A DNA stretch of 64,000 nucleotides from Aspidapion aeneum (Eukaryota; Arthropoda; Insecta; Coleoptera; Brentidae), in contig OY755047.1 of the NCBI GenBank assembly GCA_963576565.1, positions 30,169,351 to 30,233,350 of the forward strand. Reading direction: 5' to 3'. Every line of letters starts with the position of its first letter. The stretch's first letter is position 1. Made by a program: the position numbers and the translations under genes. Under the pieces are notes generated by a model. It saw nothing but the letters and a program-made list of their open reading frames with translations. It was not told the DNA's origin and searched no databases. Of the stretch, positions 1-11,372 are shown in pieces.

Positions 1-423
1 AAACTGCTATTGATAGCAAAAATAGTGGGTAATAAGGGTTGATAATACATGAGTACATAAAGTTTTACCGAATAGTCGTTGTATCATAATCTTTCCCCAA
101 ATATATATGTATACTAAAAGCTTTAGTTTCTAAGATATCTACAAAAAATAATTTATTCATTTACATATAGCCTGGTTTTTGACAGCCTTGGCGAAAAATG
201 AGACATAAAAAACTGAAAATTGCATATTAATACGTGAATTTGTTAAAACGTTATGTAAGTACATCTGTTTCTAATTTTCAACCCTTAATATATAATAGAG
301 ATCATTGCCCTTATGTTCTATTTATTTTGTCTAAACCTCTTTGTTACATTTAAGTTTAGTCAACCACTATTTTTTCTAAAATTTTATAAAAATTACTACC
401 ATAGTTCAACAAATCTAAACTTA

Positions 424-1640
424 GATCAGTCAAAACCTTCTTTGTGCGTCTTCTTTGATGTTGCCAAGGCGTTTGATCAGCCATGACTTGTTGTTGGGTG
501 CTTTGGAGGATTCGGGGGTACGAGGGATTGCACTAAATTTATTAAAAAGTTATCTTACGGATAGACAGCAGTTTGTCAAAATCGCGGACCTTTGTAGTGA
601 CAGAATGGCTGTGAGTTTTGGAGTTCCTCAGGGCACAGTTATAGGCCCTTTATTGTTCTCCATTTACATAAACAGCTTATTTGAAATAAACTCGGATGGA
701 AAAATTATAGGTTTTTGTGATGACACTATTGCTTTCTATACTGGTGAGAACTGGATGTCCGTAAAAATAACAGCAGAGAAAAATCTTAAGATTTCTCAGT
801 GGATGCGACATAATCTTCTGTCGGTTAACTTTAAAAAAACTAATTTCGTGGCATTCTCGAGTTATTCCAATGGTCAACCATCCTTTAATAAACTAAGTAT
901 TCAGGATGAAAATGAACATTTTGAAATAAGCCTAACAAATCAAACTAAATACCTTGGAGTAGCAATGGACTCCCACTTAAGATGGGATTTTCACGTTGAA
1001 AATGTAAGGTGCTTATTGTTCAAGTTCAAGTATTTAAAACCAGTTCTGCCTGTAAAAATTCTAAAAATGGTATACTATGCGCTGGTCGAATCCAGACTAA
1101 GATATGGGATACTGAGTTGGAGTGGCACTACAAATAAATACGTCGATAAACTAGAACAATTGCAAAAAAGATTTTTTTAAATAATTTACAATAAATCACG
1201 AAGGTATCTATACAGAGAAACCCAAATATTTTCTATTAGAAAACTTTATATTCAATCACTGTGTGTCTATATCTTCAAAAATAAACATAAATTTAATAGC
1301 ATTCAGCATAGCTTTAACACAAGATACAAAAACCAGTTAAATACTCAGCTACCTCGCCAAAATAAAGCCATAGGACAACAAAATTTTATGTATTATGCTC
1401 CTAAAATCTATAATTTGCTTCCTGTCTTATTATCTACAAAATAATTATTCAGGATCATTTGTGAAGCAAAAAATAAAAACATTTTTAAGTCAAGATACAA
1501 AAATTATTAAAACACTTTTTAACCAATCGTAAATTTAAACATTATACTGTGATAAATACTATCTCGCCGTGACAACTTTTAATAAAAGTTACACGGCTTC
1601 TTGTGCACTAGTGCACTACTATTTATTTATTTATTTACTG
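424..1640 (+). mobile_element. 5'-truncated non-LTR retrotransposon (jockey/CR1-like RT), degenerate
   Basis: This is the 3' half of a LINE reverse transcriptase. RT motif A (FFDVAKAFD) is readable at 451-477. A frameshift just after it moves the frame to the long ORF at 455-1180. That ORF carries the GVPQGTVIGPLL block and the catalytic box, where the usual ADD reads CDD (GFCDDT, near 712-729), followed by the thumb/C-terminal region. Beyond 1180 the frame is broken, but recognisable C-terminal sequence continues to about 1440. A short UTR and a TTTA-repeat tail end near 1640, as expected for a LINE 3' end. The 5' ORF and most of the endonuclease-RT linker are missing. The frameshift and the altered box show that the copy is dead. 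The clade assignment (jockey or CR1 group) is by motif impression only. Confidence 0.8.
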
Positions 1641-2590
1641 TATACCTACAGGTCAATTTATTAAATTAGTCAGTAAACATTTTTTGCTGTACGAATTTTA
1701 CAAATAAATAAATATTATATTATTATTATTATATCTGTTGAGCTGGAATTTCAAATAAAATAAAAGTGTGTGCATTTTAGCGCATTTTAACACTGTTTCT
1801 AACCCGAAGTTTCATATTTTTAATATTACGCTGTTTTGTGCCATACAGTTCCTAATTATATAAAAATTAATTTTTTTTAAATCCCAATGGTGGTCCGGCT
1901 ACTACTTTCCTAACCTGTACTTAAAATTGTTTAACTTTAAAAAAACAAAAACTAAAGTTTAGTCAATGGTGTTTGATTGAAGCGGGGATCAAGCTTAATA
2001 TTATAAAGCTTAATATTACAAGTACATTTTAAAACAAGTTACCTACAGAGTGGGAAAAAATTAAATAAAAAACATAATATTGTTTAAATATATTTTTTTA
2101 AATGTTAGGTTACGTATTTTTCTTAATTTTAAAATTATAGACCGAATGATTTTGCGTATTTTTTCACCCTTGACTTTTTTTGAAAAAGTTATTAGTTTTC
2201 GAGAAAATCACAAAAAAACTGATTTTTAGAACATTTGCGGCCTTATATCTAGCGAAGCTCAAGGAGGATTTTGGCGAAAAATCTGTGTGGATGTCCCAGA
2301 TGCTACGGAATAATTATACAAAAATCCAGCTTGTACCTATTTTTTTCCAGGTGAATTCTTATATGACTGGGCTAGATGTAGTTGTTTTTTATGAACTGAA
2401 AAGTTTAAAATTGCATGAAAACCATTTTATACGCCATTGCATCAGACCCAATTTAATAATTTTTACTCATTTTTGCTGCTTTATTTTAGTTTTTTAAGGG
2501 GGCTAGAGTTTTTCACAGATTGCCAAGAATTTTCAAAATACAGAACTGAAGATCTTTCTTATATTGACTCTTTCCCATTATTTTTAATAG
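1641..2590. other. AT-rich non-coding stretch, no gene seen
   Basis: I see no gene here. The ORF at 2180-2497 has no recognisable motif and lies in dispersed-repeat-like sequence. It may be the intron upstream of the first visible exon of host gene 1, because that exon has a good acceptor at 2589-2590. Confidence 0.5.
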
Positions 2591-2770
2591 GTGCTCCCCG
2601 CCACATTGCTCCCGCCTGCAACGTACCAAACATGGCTCCTAATAATTCCCAACCAGCTCCTGTAGCCCATCCTCCTCCTCCTAGATACGGGCGCCCTCTG
2701 TTCCCGTTGCCTCAGATGAGTTTTATTGGAGATTTCAATTTTAAACATCCTTTGCCGATGATGATGAAAA
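2591..2770 (+). CDS. host gene 1, internal exon (Pro-rich protein, unrecognised)
   Basis: This is an internal coding exon of an unrecognised gene. The acceptor is TTTTTAATAG before 2591 and the donor is GTAATA at 2771. It reads about 59 codons of low-complexity, proline-rich sequence (APRHIAP near the start, PVAHPPPPRYGRP in the middle, HPLPMMMK at the end). The exon needs one base from an upstream exon and leaves one base (A) over. That base plus the first two bases of the exon at 5269 make an Arg codon. The phase match, not similarity, is why I join them. No upstream exon was found in the window, so the 5' end of the gene is outside or unrecognised. The composition suggests a disordered nuclear or chromatin-associated protein, which is inference only. 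Confidence 0.6.
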
Positions 2771-2820
2771 GTAATATTTCTTACATAACATTTAAATATA
2801 AAATTATTCTTCCAAAACAG

Positions 2821-2942
2821 AAAACTTCCGTCTTCTTCACTAGTGCTACACCCTCTCTTCAAGCATCGAAAAGTTTGATGAAACTTTATAGGTTCGATGC
2901 ATGAAGAGAAGGTGAAGCACTAGTGGAGAAGACGGCAGTTTT
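2821..2942. repeat. 49-bp imperfect hairpin in intron 1 of host gene 1
   Basis: Arms 2821-2869 and 2894-2942 are reverse complements with about five mismatches over 49 bp, separated by a 24-nt loop. It lies 50 nt after the donor at 2771. The size and loop fit either a pre-miRNA/hairpin RNA or a very small palindromic MITE. Confidence 0.75.
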
Positions 2943-3796
2943 CTTTTTTGTAATTTTACAGAGCTGCTAATGTCAAATTATGTTTCTTATTTTAAGAGAA
3001 ACGTCATGTTTTTCATTACATCTTTAGATTCCGTGTTTCTTTATGTTAAAAACAAACATTTTCTAAGATACCTATAGCGGATTTAAATTTGTCAAGACTT
3101 ATATGGGTTTATGGTAGCTCAGGCGAATTTACTATTAAAACACATAAACTATGGTGAAATAATTCTCTTTATCTAATAAAATACAGAGTGTTTCGTTCAA
3201 AATTCAAGGTTTCCTGTCAAAATTTGACATATGCAATGACGCTAAATGTAAGCAATTTTCTTTTAACCGAAACTGTTGCTGACATGCAGATAAATACGCC
3301 TCTAAAACTTTTACCTATAACACAGAAGATGGCGTTAGTTAATGATCAAAGGACACTATTGGAGCACGTACGTTTTAAATATATCAGGACTGGGAAAGGG
3401 CCTCCAAAAATAACTGCTACAAACATTTGGCTTGGATAAATTTAGCCTACTGATAATGGGTGCTGCGGTCTCAGCGCCATCTATTTTCTAAACTTAAAAA
3501 CACCCAATATTAATTACCTTAGGATAAATACGTTTTAATTTCTTTAAAAAAATGTCAAGTAAACGGCTACGTTAACACAAGAAAATGGCTTTGTCTAATA
3601 AAAATTAACCCCATTTTTGACAACGTCATTTGAAAGCAGTCCTTTTCAAATTTTATAGAAAGCGTTTACTTCTTTAATCCACAAGTTTGGGTTCAATTGA
3701 ATCCAATTTTAATACGCTTTAGACATACTTGTATCGGAGACACGGCCGCGATCACGGTGGCTGTGGTTCGCAGCTTTGGAAAATAATGGCGTAGGT

Positions 3797-3997
3797 CACA
3801 TACTTTTACACAGGTTACCTACAGAATTTGAAAGGTCATTGAACCTGACTGGCCAACTGTAATCAGATTAAAAAATCTATGTCACCGGGTTACCTTAAAC
3901 CATTTATTTTATTGAAACCCGATGACGCAGCAGCAGTCGTCCAATTAAGTTCACATGACTGGTCAAATTCTGTAGGCAACATGTGTAAAACTATAGA
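3797..3997. repeat. ~200-bp foldback repeat, MITE-like
   Basis: The sequence around 3799-3845 (TTTACACAGGTTACCTACAG...) returns as its imperfect reverse complement at 3948-3995. An inner pair (CACCGGGTTACC against GAAACCCGATGACG) extends the stem. No clear target duplication was found. The remainder of 2943-4374 shows no gene. Confidence 0.55.
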
Positions 3998-4374
3998 GAC
4001 TGATATAACAAATAATATAGAGTGAAGTATAATATAACTTATCTTAAAACGTCCCGGTAGTTTGCATCTTTCTTAAACCCTCCTACCTTAGGCGCAAAAG
4101 CCGGTCACTGACCCGATAAATTAAAGTGGCGTTTTTTTCCATGATATTCTTAAAACTAAACACAAGCTGAGCTACGTATTTGTACGTAAGCATGAGATTT
4201 GACACACTTCGTCAAGGTCACGTAAGCAGCATACGTATTCACGGTATTTTGCGGCAGACTGCTACTACTAAGATATAATGCTTATGCATGATAGGTATGT
4301 ACCTCTTTCATTTCTAGTCTGAACTTTTCCATGTAGATTTATCTGAGCTTTAATATCTCAATTTGGCGCCTTTG

Positions 4375-4965
4375 TGGCGCAACTTTGTTAGACATCCAGG
4401 GGCCTTTTGTAGGTCCCTGGCCTGTATCCGCGCCGGTACAGGAACGCATCCTGTAACACGGGGTTTTGATGCCCCTCGACCCGTCCTATGAAACGATCCT
4501 TCTGTTCCTGGATGGTTTCTGAGATATCCTCAATGTTGAGTTCCCTCTTAATTTGTACGTTACGCACAAACCAAAGGGCTCCCGTTATCTGCCTAACAAC
4601 TGTTTTTTGGAAACTTTGTAACCTTCCCATTTGAGTTTTACAGTGCTCCTGGCATTTAACAAGAGATATAGCCTAATGTGATCTCCCCTTGCTTTTTGAA
4701 GTACATTCGATACCTGGTCATTCCTGGTTAGTTTCGAAAACTACCCCCAAGTATTTCATTTTCCTTCTTTGGCAGTCTATCCTTCAACCACCCAGAGCAA
4801 GCTTGGTTCGCGAGTTGCCCCTTTTCTGTGTAAAGACAATCGCTTGAGTTTTGTCTGGTTTGTTTTTAATTTTCCACCTTTTAGACCAAGTTTCAATTTC
4901 TATGAGGTGTCTCTGAAGCCTTGTGACGATATATTGACAGTCTGCGGATGCCTTGGCGTAACCAG
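4375..4965 (-). mobile_element. jockey-like LINE relic, RT/C-terminal fragment
   Basis: Read on the minus strand, 4960 down to 4388 gives pieces of a non-LTR RT just after the catalytic box: a region resembling ...RLQRHL.EIE.W..RWKIKNK.DKTQAI, then a gap. The C-terminal LINE segment follows in the ORF 4388-4630 (RQITGALWFVRNVQIKREL, then the HQNPVLQDAF and YKRPLDV pieces), which is characteristic of jockey-type pol C-termini. The frame changes at least twice and contains stops, so the copy is dead and truncated at both ends. It sits inside the intron between the 2591-2770 and 5269-5402 exons of host gene 1. It is not the same family as the copy at 424-1640. Confidence 0.65.
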
Positions 4966-5268
4966 AGAATCAGAACTTGTTGATTTGCCCATGAAAAATT
5001 ATGACAATTATAAAGACGATGGTTTCCACATCCAGCACAAAGGAGTTTTTGCAAATATGTGCCCACTACATTAGAAAAAAAAAACAAAAGTGTAACCTTA
5101 AAAAACACAGTAACACTTTCCATATTCTCTGCTATGGGTAGAAATTTCAAGGTCACGTAGAAACCTCAACTTTCTTTATTAGGGGATTACGGACAAGCCA
5201 GAAACTTTTGGCCCTCACGTCGTATTGAGTACCACTCGTGTTTTCTAGGACCAATTTTTTTGCTTTAG

Positions 5269-5402
5269 GACCTAGAGGCGTCCCAAGACGCCAGCAGCCG
5301 GCGATGGTCTACGCACGAGGACAAGGACGTCCAGTGAAAAAACACACTTACGTCCCGTTGCCTTCTCAGCCAATGGCTCCACCATCTAATTTGACGTCAC
5401 AG
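5269..5402 (+). CDS. host gene 1, internal exon
   Basis: This is a coding exon with acceptor TGCTTTAG before 5269 and donor CAG|GTAACG after 5402. Its first two bases complete the codon left open by the 2591-2770 exon, and it ends on a complete codon (phase 0). The translation is basic and Gly/Arg/Pro-rich (GVPRRQQPAMVYARGQGR, then VPLPSQPMAPPSNLTSQ). No catalytic or structured domain is recognised. The phase agreement on both sides supports the model. The basic, disordered character fits a nucleic-acid- or chromatin-associated protein, but the function is unknown. Confidence 0.7.
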
Positions 5403-5674
5403 GTAACGTGGTTCCATTTAGAATTATTCACATACTTTTGTAAGCAACGTTGTTCTTATGCGCATGCGTCAACCAGCTGTTGAAGTACCAATTACACTTG
5501 GCGTTGTCCGTCAGTCAATTGTCGCGGTTGACGCCTGTGCCGTAGAAATATTGGTTCCGATTGAAAATCGCACACACACACACAATATTTTTAAAAAAAA
5601 TAAAATAAACCATATTTATTTGTGCAGGATATTTGACGTTGTCAAAAATGAAAGTTTTATTTTAATTGTTATAG

Positions 5675-5776
5675 GATATCATGGATTTGCCAATCATATT
5701 TGCCGATGACAATCAAGTGATTGACTCCAACAATGTTCCGACAGATCTGAGTCCGACCGGTCCAACTAGCCAAAAA
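5675..5776 (+). CDS. host gene 1, internal exon
   Basis: This is a 34-codon exon bounded by acceptor TTGTTATAG and donor AAA|GTTTGT, phase 0 on both sides. It follows the phase-0 end at 5402 and precedes the phase-0 start at 6121. The translation is acidic and hydrophobic at first (MDLPIIFADDNQVIDSN), then Pro/Thr/Ser-rich. It is read through by a longer frame (5681-5968), but the sequence beyond 5776 changes character, so I end the exon at the donor. The acidic-hydrophobic block resembles a short linear interaction motif, which is inference. No family is recognised. Confidence 0.65.
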
Positions 5777-6120
5777 GTTTGTATACGTTATGTTAAATCT
5801 CCACAAAACTGGCATTACTATTATATTCCATTGCACACAAAACACAAAAAGCTAAAATTTTTAAAACAGAAAACTCTTGAGGCTTGGACCAATCACAAAG
5901 GCTATCGCCAATTCTGTTGGCTTCCAAAATTGGTTTGGCTTAAGCCGATTTCGAACGGATTATACTAACCACGTTTGGCAAGCTAGAGCCATTTCCGAAT
6001 GAGTAGTAATGCCAATTTTGGCTTGCTCCTGACGTCGTTGAACGCACCCCTGCCCTAAGTGTTATCATAGTTTATTGAAAGACAAAGGCATTCTATTTAA
6101 ATATTTTGTAATTGTTTCAG

Positions 6121-6311
6121 ACGAAAATCGTCACTAGCGCGGCTGGCGCCACCATCTCCGGCAGTAACAAGTACGTGATTGTCAACAAGCCGCCTATCGT
6201 CGTGACACCACAATCTGTTAAACGGTCAATACCCATGTCAATGGTGAAACAGCCTCCTAACAAATACGCCAAGATAATTTTGTCCAAGAAAGGCATTGAA
6301 CAAAACATAAG
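6121..6311 (+). CDS. host gene 1, internal exon
   Basis: This exon has a strong acceptor (AATTGTTTCAG) and a consensus donor (AAG|GTTAGT). It starts in phase 0 and leaves two bases (AG). The translation has a Val/Ile-Ser-rich block followed by a Lys-rich part (SNKYVIVNKPPIVV, then KQPPNKYAKIILSKKGIEQN). The density of Lys-Pro and the absence of Cys/His pairs exclude a zinc finger. The next compatible coding acceptor is 11.5 kb away at 17835, so the following intron is very long and filled with mobile DNA. The function is unknown. Confidence 0.75.
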
Positions 6312-6524
6312 GTTAGTTTATATTAATAAGAAATCAGTCAGTAACTCTCATTAGAGACCCTTGATACATTTTGACAGTTGTTTAATATCAGAATAGATGT
6401 AAGCAACTCTATATGGCAGGTGAAAAGTTTGTTTTAGATAAACAATACCTTTTAGTCAAAACCGTTTTGTTATTCTAAGTTTGTAGTCCACAGGTTGAAT
6501 TTTCGTAAATGGCTTTATTGTACC

Positions 6525-6590
6525 AAGACGCCTAACTTTGCGAAGACGCCTAACTTTGCGAAGACGCCTAACTTTGCGAAGGCGCCAAAC
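6525..6590. repeat. 18-bp tandem repeat, about 3.5 copies
   Basis: The unit AAGACGCCTAACTTTGCG starts at 6525, 6543 and 6561, and a variant starts at 6579. It abuts the Harbinger-like element at 6621. Confidence 0.9.
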
Positions 6591-6942
6591 CGAACCGACA
6601 TCTTTTGAGCATCAGAGTAAAGCTACGTTTACATTTGGAAAGTTTACTGGCGGAAAGTACTGGCAGCCACTAAACTTGCCATATGTAAACTACAAGAAAG
6701 TTCACTTGCTACTCTCCCGCAAGTACAGCTACGTTTACATTTAGAGAGTTTACTGGCGAAAAGTACTGGCAGCCACTAAACTTGCCATGTATAAACTACA
6801 AGAAAGTGCACTTGCTACTCTCCCGCAAGTACTTTCCAAAAGTTGACGAGCGGGCTAGTTCAGTGGCTGCCAGTACTCTCCAAATGTAAACACATGTCAG
6901 CAAGCGTCCTGTGAGAAAGTGTCCACGTTTTTTACAATGAAT

Positions 6943-7203
6943 AAGTGGGATGGAAATCAGATAATTTCCTCTTTAAACATATATCAAAAATATGAAATTT
7001 TGTGGAATATCAAGTTCATCATCAACCTAAGTGGGATGGAAATTAGATAATTTCCTTGTTAAACATGTATCAAAAATATGAAATTTTATGGAATATCAAG
7101 TTCATCATCAACCTAAGTGGGATGCAAATCAGATAATTGCCTTTTTAACATATATCAAAAATATGAAATTTTGTGGAATATCAAAAGTTCATCATCAACC
7201 TCC
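6943..7203. repeat. 86-bp tandem repeat, three copies
   Basis: Copies start at 6943, 7029 and 7115, each opening AAGTGGGATG and closing TTCATCATCAACCT. They differ by a few substitutions and one short insertion in the last copy. The array is inside the Harbinger-like element. Confidence 0.9.
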
Positions 7204-7329
7204 GGTAAAAAACTGAAATAGTACATTTTGGTAGTCTGTATAAATACTGCAAGGAAGCAAAACTATCACCAATGGCCAGATAGCGTAATGTGACTTCCAA
7301 TTTATTTTGGGAGAAATAGGACTGCTCAT

Positions 7330-7591
7330 ACACGTTTCCGATTTGGTCAATTTATGTTAACCTAGTCTTAACAGTTCTTTAAGTTTTTGGTATGATAATC
7401 TCATAAAATTCCTATAAAAATCGGGATCTTCAGTTGATATCTCCTTTAAGAGTCGTTCTGATGCAAGTACTTCTGATCCAATCTCTAACCCAAACTCGTT
7501 TTTTCCTAGTTTTCTTGCGCTCTAACTTATTTATTAAATTATTGGCAATTTCACACATAACAAATTTAACAGCAGCACGCACTACCGCCAT
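7330..7591 (-). pseudogene. Harbinger transposase N-terminal fragment, frameshifted
   Basis: On the minus strand, translation from a Met at 7591 gives an N-terminal region ending in KKTRKKRVWVRDWI. A frameshift near 7455 is followed by TEDPDFYRNFMRLSYQKL. The basic VWVR.W.. block followed by ED...YRNF.R.....F/L is the known N-terminus of PIF/Harbinger (HARBI1-like) transposases. Translation then meets a stop within a few residues. The DDE catalytic domain is absent, so this is a deletion derivative. Lying inside matching TIRs with a TAA duplication, it ties the whole 6621-7745 unit to the Harbinger superfamily. Confidence 0.7.
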
Positions 7592-7754
7592 TTTGTTTTT
7601 AACTGCTTGGCAAGTAAACTTGAAAACGTGTAAACACAAAAGTTTAGTGACTGCCAGTACTTTCCGCCAGTAAATTCTCCAACAAAGCAAGTTTGGTGGC
7701 TGAAAGTACTTTCCGCCAGTAAACTCTCCAAATGTAAACGTAGCTTAACTAAAC

Positions 7755-7987
7755 CTAAAGACTTTTCTTTTAAATGCGAGAATCTAACAGAGCGTTTAAC
7801 CAAGAAACGTCAAAATATCATGCATTTTCTTTGTTCTTTTAACCAAAGATAACCTTCGGAGCGGGGATATTATTGTTTAATAAAACAAAGAAAATGCATG
7901 ATTGTTTGACGTTTCTTGGTTAAACGCTCTCTGTTAGATTCTCACATTTAAAGGAATAGAACGAATAACCGGACGGTCCATCGCTAA
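7755..7987. repeat. foldback MITE, 5' end truncated
   Basis: Two arms (about 7775-7850 and 7885-7950) containing CAGAGCGTTTAACCAAGAAACGTC and its complement form a long hairpin. The right end reads GGTCCATCGCTAA, matching the end of the copy at 20191-20590. The outer left terminus is missing next to the Harbinger target duplication. Confidence 0.7.
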
Positions 7988-8467
7988 TAATTGTTTTATG
8001 AGTTCAATGTTCTAAGGTTTTATGTGTATGACCACGATACACTAAGACACGGTATGTCAGCGCGCATTTTGTATACCGGGGGCCATACTCGATTGTCACT
8101 TCTCGCTTTCCGTGATGTCATGTAGATAACAATCAATGATTTCTATATACAGGGCTCGACTTCGAACGTTTAGCCTTTATGAAAAGCGTATCAAAAAGGA
8201 TGAACTTCATGAGCGTTTGCCGCTGTGACTCAAAATTCATTAATAGTTTTTTATTACTAAACAGGAGCAACAGTAAGATATCCACTTTTAAAAGACGAAG
8301 AAATAGTCATTATTATTTATTTCGTTATTTTAGCTTTAATCAGGAAACATTAAATCGAGAAAAATTCAATTTTTTAATAATTTTTTTTTTACCAATAACC
8401 TTGCTCTTTTATTAAAGTCGCGCTTAAATATTTTGTTTGTGCGTATAGGAACCTCCTTTAACATTTT

Positions 8468-8513
8468 ACGGATTCGCAGTATTGATTATTACGGATTCGC
8501 AGTATTGATTATT
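8468..8513. repeat. exact 23-bp tandem duplication
   Basis: The 23-bp unit starting ACGGATTCGCAGTATTG occurs at 8468-8490 and is repeated without change at 8491-8513. Confidence 0.95.
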
Positions 8514-10697
8514 AGTCATACAGTTCAAATGATATCTTAAGAGATGGCGCTACAGCAATTAAAATCAAGGGGCTTTAAGGATTTTATTAACTTTTTTTTT
8601 CTTAAATTAATAATCTTCCGAGTATTACTATTCCAGTCCGGTAACAAAAATCTGGCATTTCAAAAATGAAACACCAGTAAACTCTACGAAGCAGGTTTCA
8701 ATACAGTTTAAGCTCTACTTTTTATTTATTAGATGCTCAAACTGTCCTTCCTGTTGAGCCTACTCAGCCGGTAAGAGTAACGTCATAAGATCGCGAACAA
8801 AAAACCATTTTCTTGAATTGCTAACTTGATAACAGCGCTAAACTATTTATCTCTCTTAGTGCCATTTACTTAAATAGCGATCTTACTTCAATTCACATAT
8901 TTTCAATGGCCAAACGATCGTTGACGAACCCTGTATATAACTGGAGAGGCCTTTACTTATATGCAAAGTGAGGCAAAAATATTGATATTTTTTGTAGAGA
9001 GGGCACGCTGCGCAGGAGGTGCTTCCTTTTCCTTTTTACTTTTACTCTCCGATGATTTTTGGTTTTGAAAGTTCACGGACGTTTGATTTTTATTTTATAA
9101 CTGGATTTTTAGTGCGATTAGGTACTAATAAAGTTTTTTAAATTGTCAAAGCTACTTACTTCAAAAAGGAAATTGGCTTTTTACTCCTATAAAACTCGTT
9201 TTTACAAGCAACACATCGTGTGTCCATTTTTTATTTTTGTTGAACAAAAAAATTTTAAAAATATACATACAACATTGACAATCACTTTAATAGGTCAGTG
9301 GAATTACCATATTTTAAGGTAAAAAACAAGAAAATTATTAACAGAACTTGAAGAATTGGAAATTGTAGAGCGGTGAAAAACGGAATTAAAAAATATAAAT
9401 GTGTGAGCAGGGGCGTTGCGGGTTTGGGGGGGGGGGTAAAAAGGGACAGGGTATCATTGCGCTTTCCGGCGAAAGTTGTCGTCGGAAAAAAAGGTGACTT
9501 ACAGAAAAGTCATGTCTAAAACTAAACTAAGTAAAAAGTCACTTGGAAGATATACCATTTCTTACAGTTGAGGGACTAAAATTGTATTTTAGTTCCTCAC
9601 TTTTTATTTGATGGCCCAAATTTTATAATTATAAAATTCGTTTCTAGTCTCTGAAGTATAAAAAAATGTTGTTTCCTGCTGTCAGCTATTATTATCTTTG
9701 CATGTGATGTGCAGAAATTCAGTTTAGGAATTTTACAAACGTGAAAAGTCAAACATTTTGCTCGAAAAATCGTCAAAAACTTAAAAATCAAATACTACTG
9801 ACTAGGAAGTTACTGAGGTTTGGCCTATAATTGTTTAAAATTTCATGTAAATAGTTTTATAGTAATGACTTGAAACATGAGCTCAGAAAAGCCCCAAAAT
9901 AACACACTTTTCTGGTTCGGCCTAATTTTACCGTGCTTCTTAAGCGTATTCAGGCGTACATTTGTGCAAAATTTCATGTTGATATGTTATTTTTTGGACA
10001 CTTATCACCAATCGCGGATATGCCGATTTCGCTATTTTGTCATCGAAATGACATAATGCGCGGCGGAAACGAGTTTTCGCCCAGTTGCTGACATAGCATG
10101 TGTTAGTGTATCGTGTGTATGACATATTTTGTTAAATGAGAGACGCCACAAACCCTTCAAAGTCAAAAGTATTCAATTCAAAATCAAAGGATGAAAATAT
10201 CATTCCTCTATACTCTAACATTGTTTTGAGAGAGACGCACCTTCCGTTTTTGTTCATTTAAAAGCGCTGGAAAATAACAAGAAAAGATTTTTCACAAAAC
10301 GTTTACCGGAGGTGACGAGCAAACGTATTTGTTTATATGTTGCATGATGATTGATGTCACTTACTGCTGCCAACTGAAATTCTTTTAGTAGAAAGCCAGT
10401 GAACTTGAGAAGAAAATAAATAAATTCATCATTACTGGAATAGAAATAATAATAATATTCAACTACTCAAGCATTATAATAACTTTGGCAAAAACTCTGT
10501 TTAATGCTGCCAGTTATTTGTTGTTTTTATTTAAATTTTTGGGAAAACCTCAGCTTAAATTTTGTTTTGATATTTTTGAGCTCTTTAGCCAAACCTTTAA
10601 AGAAAGAAACTTCTTGTTTGGGAAAATTCCGATCAGGTGATAATTTTTCTCTTTATTGAAAGTTATTTTCTATTTGAACACCTGTATTTGTCATGGG
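8514..10697. other. intronic AT-rich stretch without recognisable gene
   Basis: I see no coding domain. Minor features are a G run at about 9427-9436 and a short palindrome (GAGGGACTAAAATTG/TATTTTAGTTCCTC) near 9570-9598. Small ORFs here (for example minus 9597-9791 and 9940-10125) lack motifs. Host gene 1 spans this region as intron. Confidence 0.5.
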
Positions 10698-10709
10698 AAT
10701 GAAAAACCA

Positions 10710-11188
10710 TTCTTCAACTCTTTGTTTGAAACTCGTAGACAATGATTGTGTAGAAATAAAATTTCGGACTTCCATTGTGTTTATTTATTTTAAAACACGA
10801 CGTTTCGGTTAGTAAGTATCTCTAACCGTTATCAAGTGTAAACTAAACAATCTAGTCTCTAGGCTACTACTTATACTACTTGGTGTGCAGTCAGGTGTGA
10901 CGGCCCGCCCCCTTTTTAATCCTAAGACGCCTGTTTTCCTTAAGGAGTGGTTTCCATATGTTTGGTATGTCCGTGCTTGGTTGACTGAAAACTTCTTTAT
11001 TCTGCATTATAAACGCAGCTTCAATAAACTTTCGTTTTCGCCAATGCGACTCCTTATGTAAAACTTTAGCTTCTGACCACTGAATCCTGTGATCATTTGA
11101 CCATGTGTGAAATGTGTTGTTCTTCCTTTATCACTCTAAGTTTGGTCTTCTCGTAGCCTCTGAATAGATTGTTGATTCCGGGTCCGTA
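10710..11188 (-). repeat. inverted, internally deleted Penelope copy
   Basis: Sequence 10745-11115 is the reverse complement of the Penelope 3' end (about 13430-13790, including the C-terminal coding part). Sequence 11115-11160 is the reverse complement of the 5' coding start near 11378-11430. The copy therefore joins the two ends of the element and lacks all of the RT. Its first ~180 bp also repeat directly at 11191-11372. Confidence 0.8.
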
Positions 11189-11190
11189 CC

Positions 11191-11372
11191 GTTCTTCAAC
11201 TCTTTGTTTGAAACTCGTAGACAATGATTGTGTAGAAATAAAATTTCGGACTTCCATTGTCTTTATTTATTTTAAAACACGACGTTTCAGTTAGTAAGTA
11301 TCTCTAACCGTTATCAAGTGTAAACTAAACAATCTAGTCTCTAGGCTACTACTTATACTACTTGGTGTGCAG
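11191..11372 (+). repeat. Penelope leader/pseudo-LTR copy
   Basis: This is a near-identical direct repeat of 10711-10890 (both begin TTCTTCAACTCTTTGTTTG). Its reverse complement forms the element end at 13679-13810. Confidence 0.85.

Larger units (their letters stand above)
6621..7745. mobile_element. non-autonomous PIF/Harbinger-like element with TAA target duplication
   Basis: The terminal inverted repeats begin AGCTACGTTTACATTTGG and continue for roughly 40-60 bp into a subterminal AGTTTACTGGCGGAAAGTACT block. They start at 6621 and end at 7745. Both ends are flanked by TAA (6618-6620 and 7746-7748), matching the TWA target preference known for PIF/Harbinger. The left end is duplicated internally (second copy from about 6728), and a reverse-oriented copy lies near 6840-6892. 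The interior has an 86-bp tandem repeat and a broken transposase N-terminus on the minus strand. It sits in the long intron of host gene 1. Confidence 0.8.

Noticed and set aside
2180..2497. 105-codon ORF as a possible gene
   Set aside because: No motif, AT-rich repeat-like sequence, and no splice signal linking it to the exon at 2591.
5681..5968. Reading the frame beyond 5776 as coding
   Set aside because: A donor at 5777 restores phase to the next exon, and the sequence beyond loses the composition of the gene.
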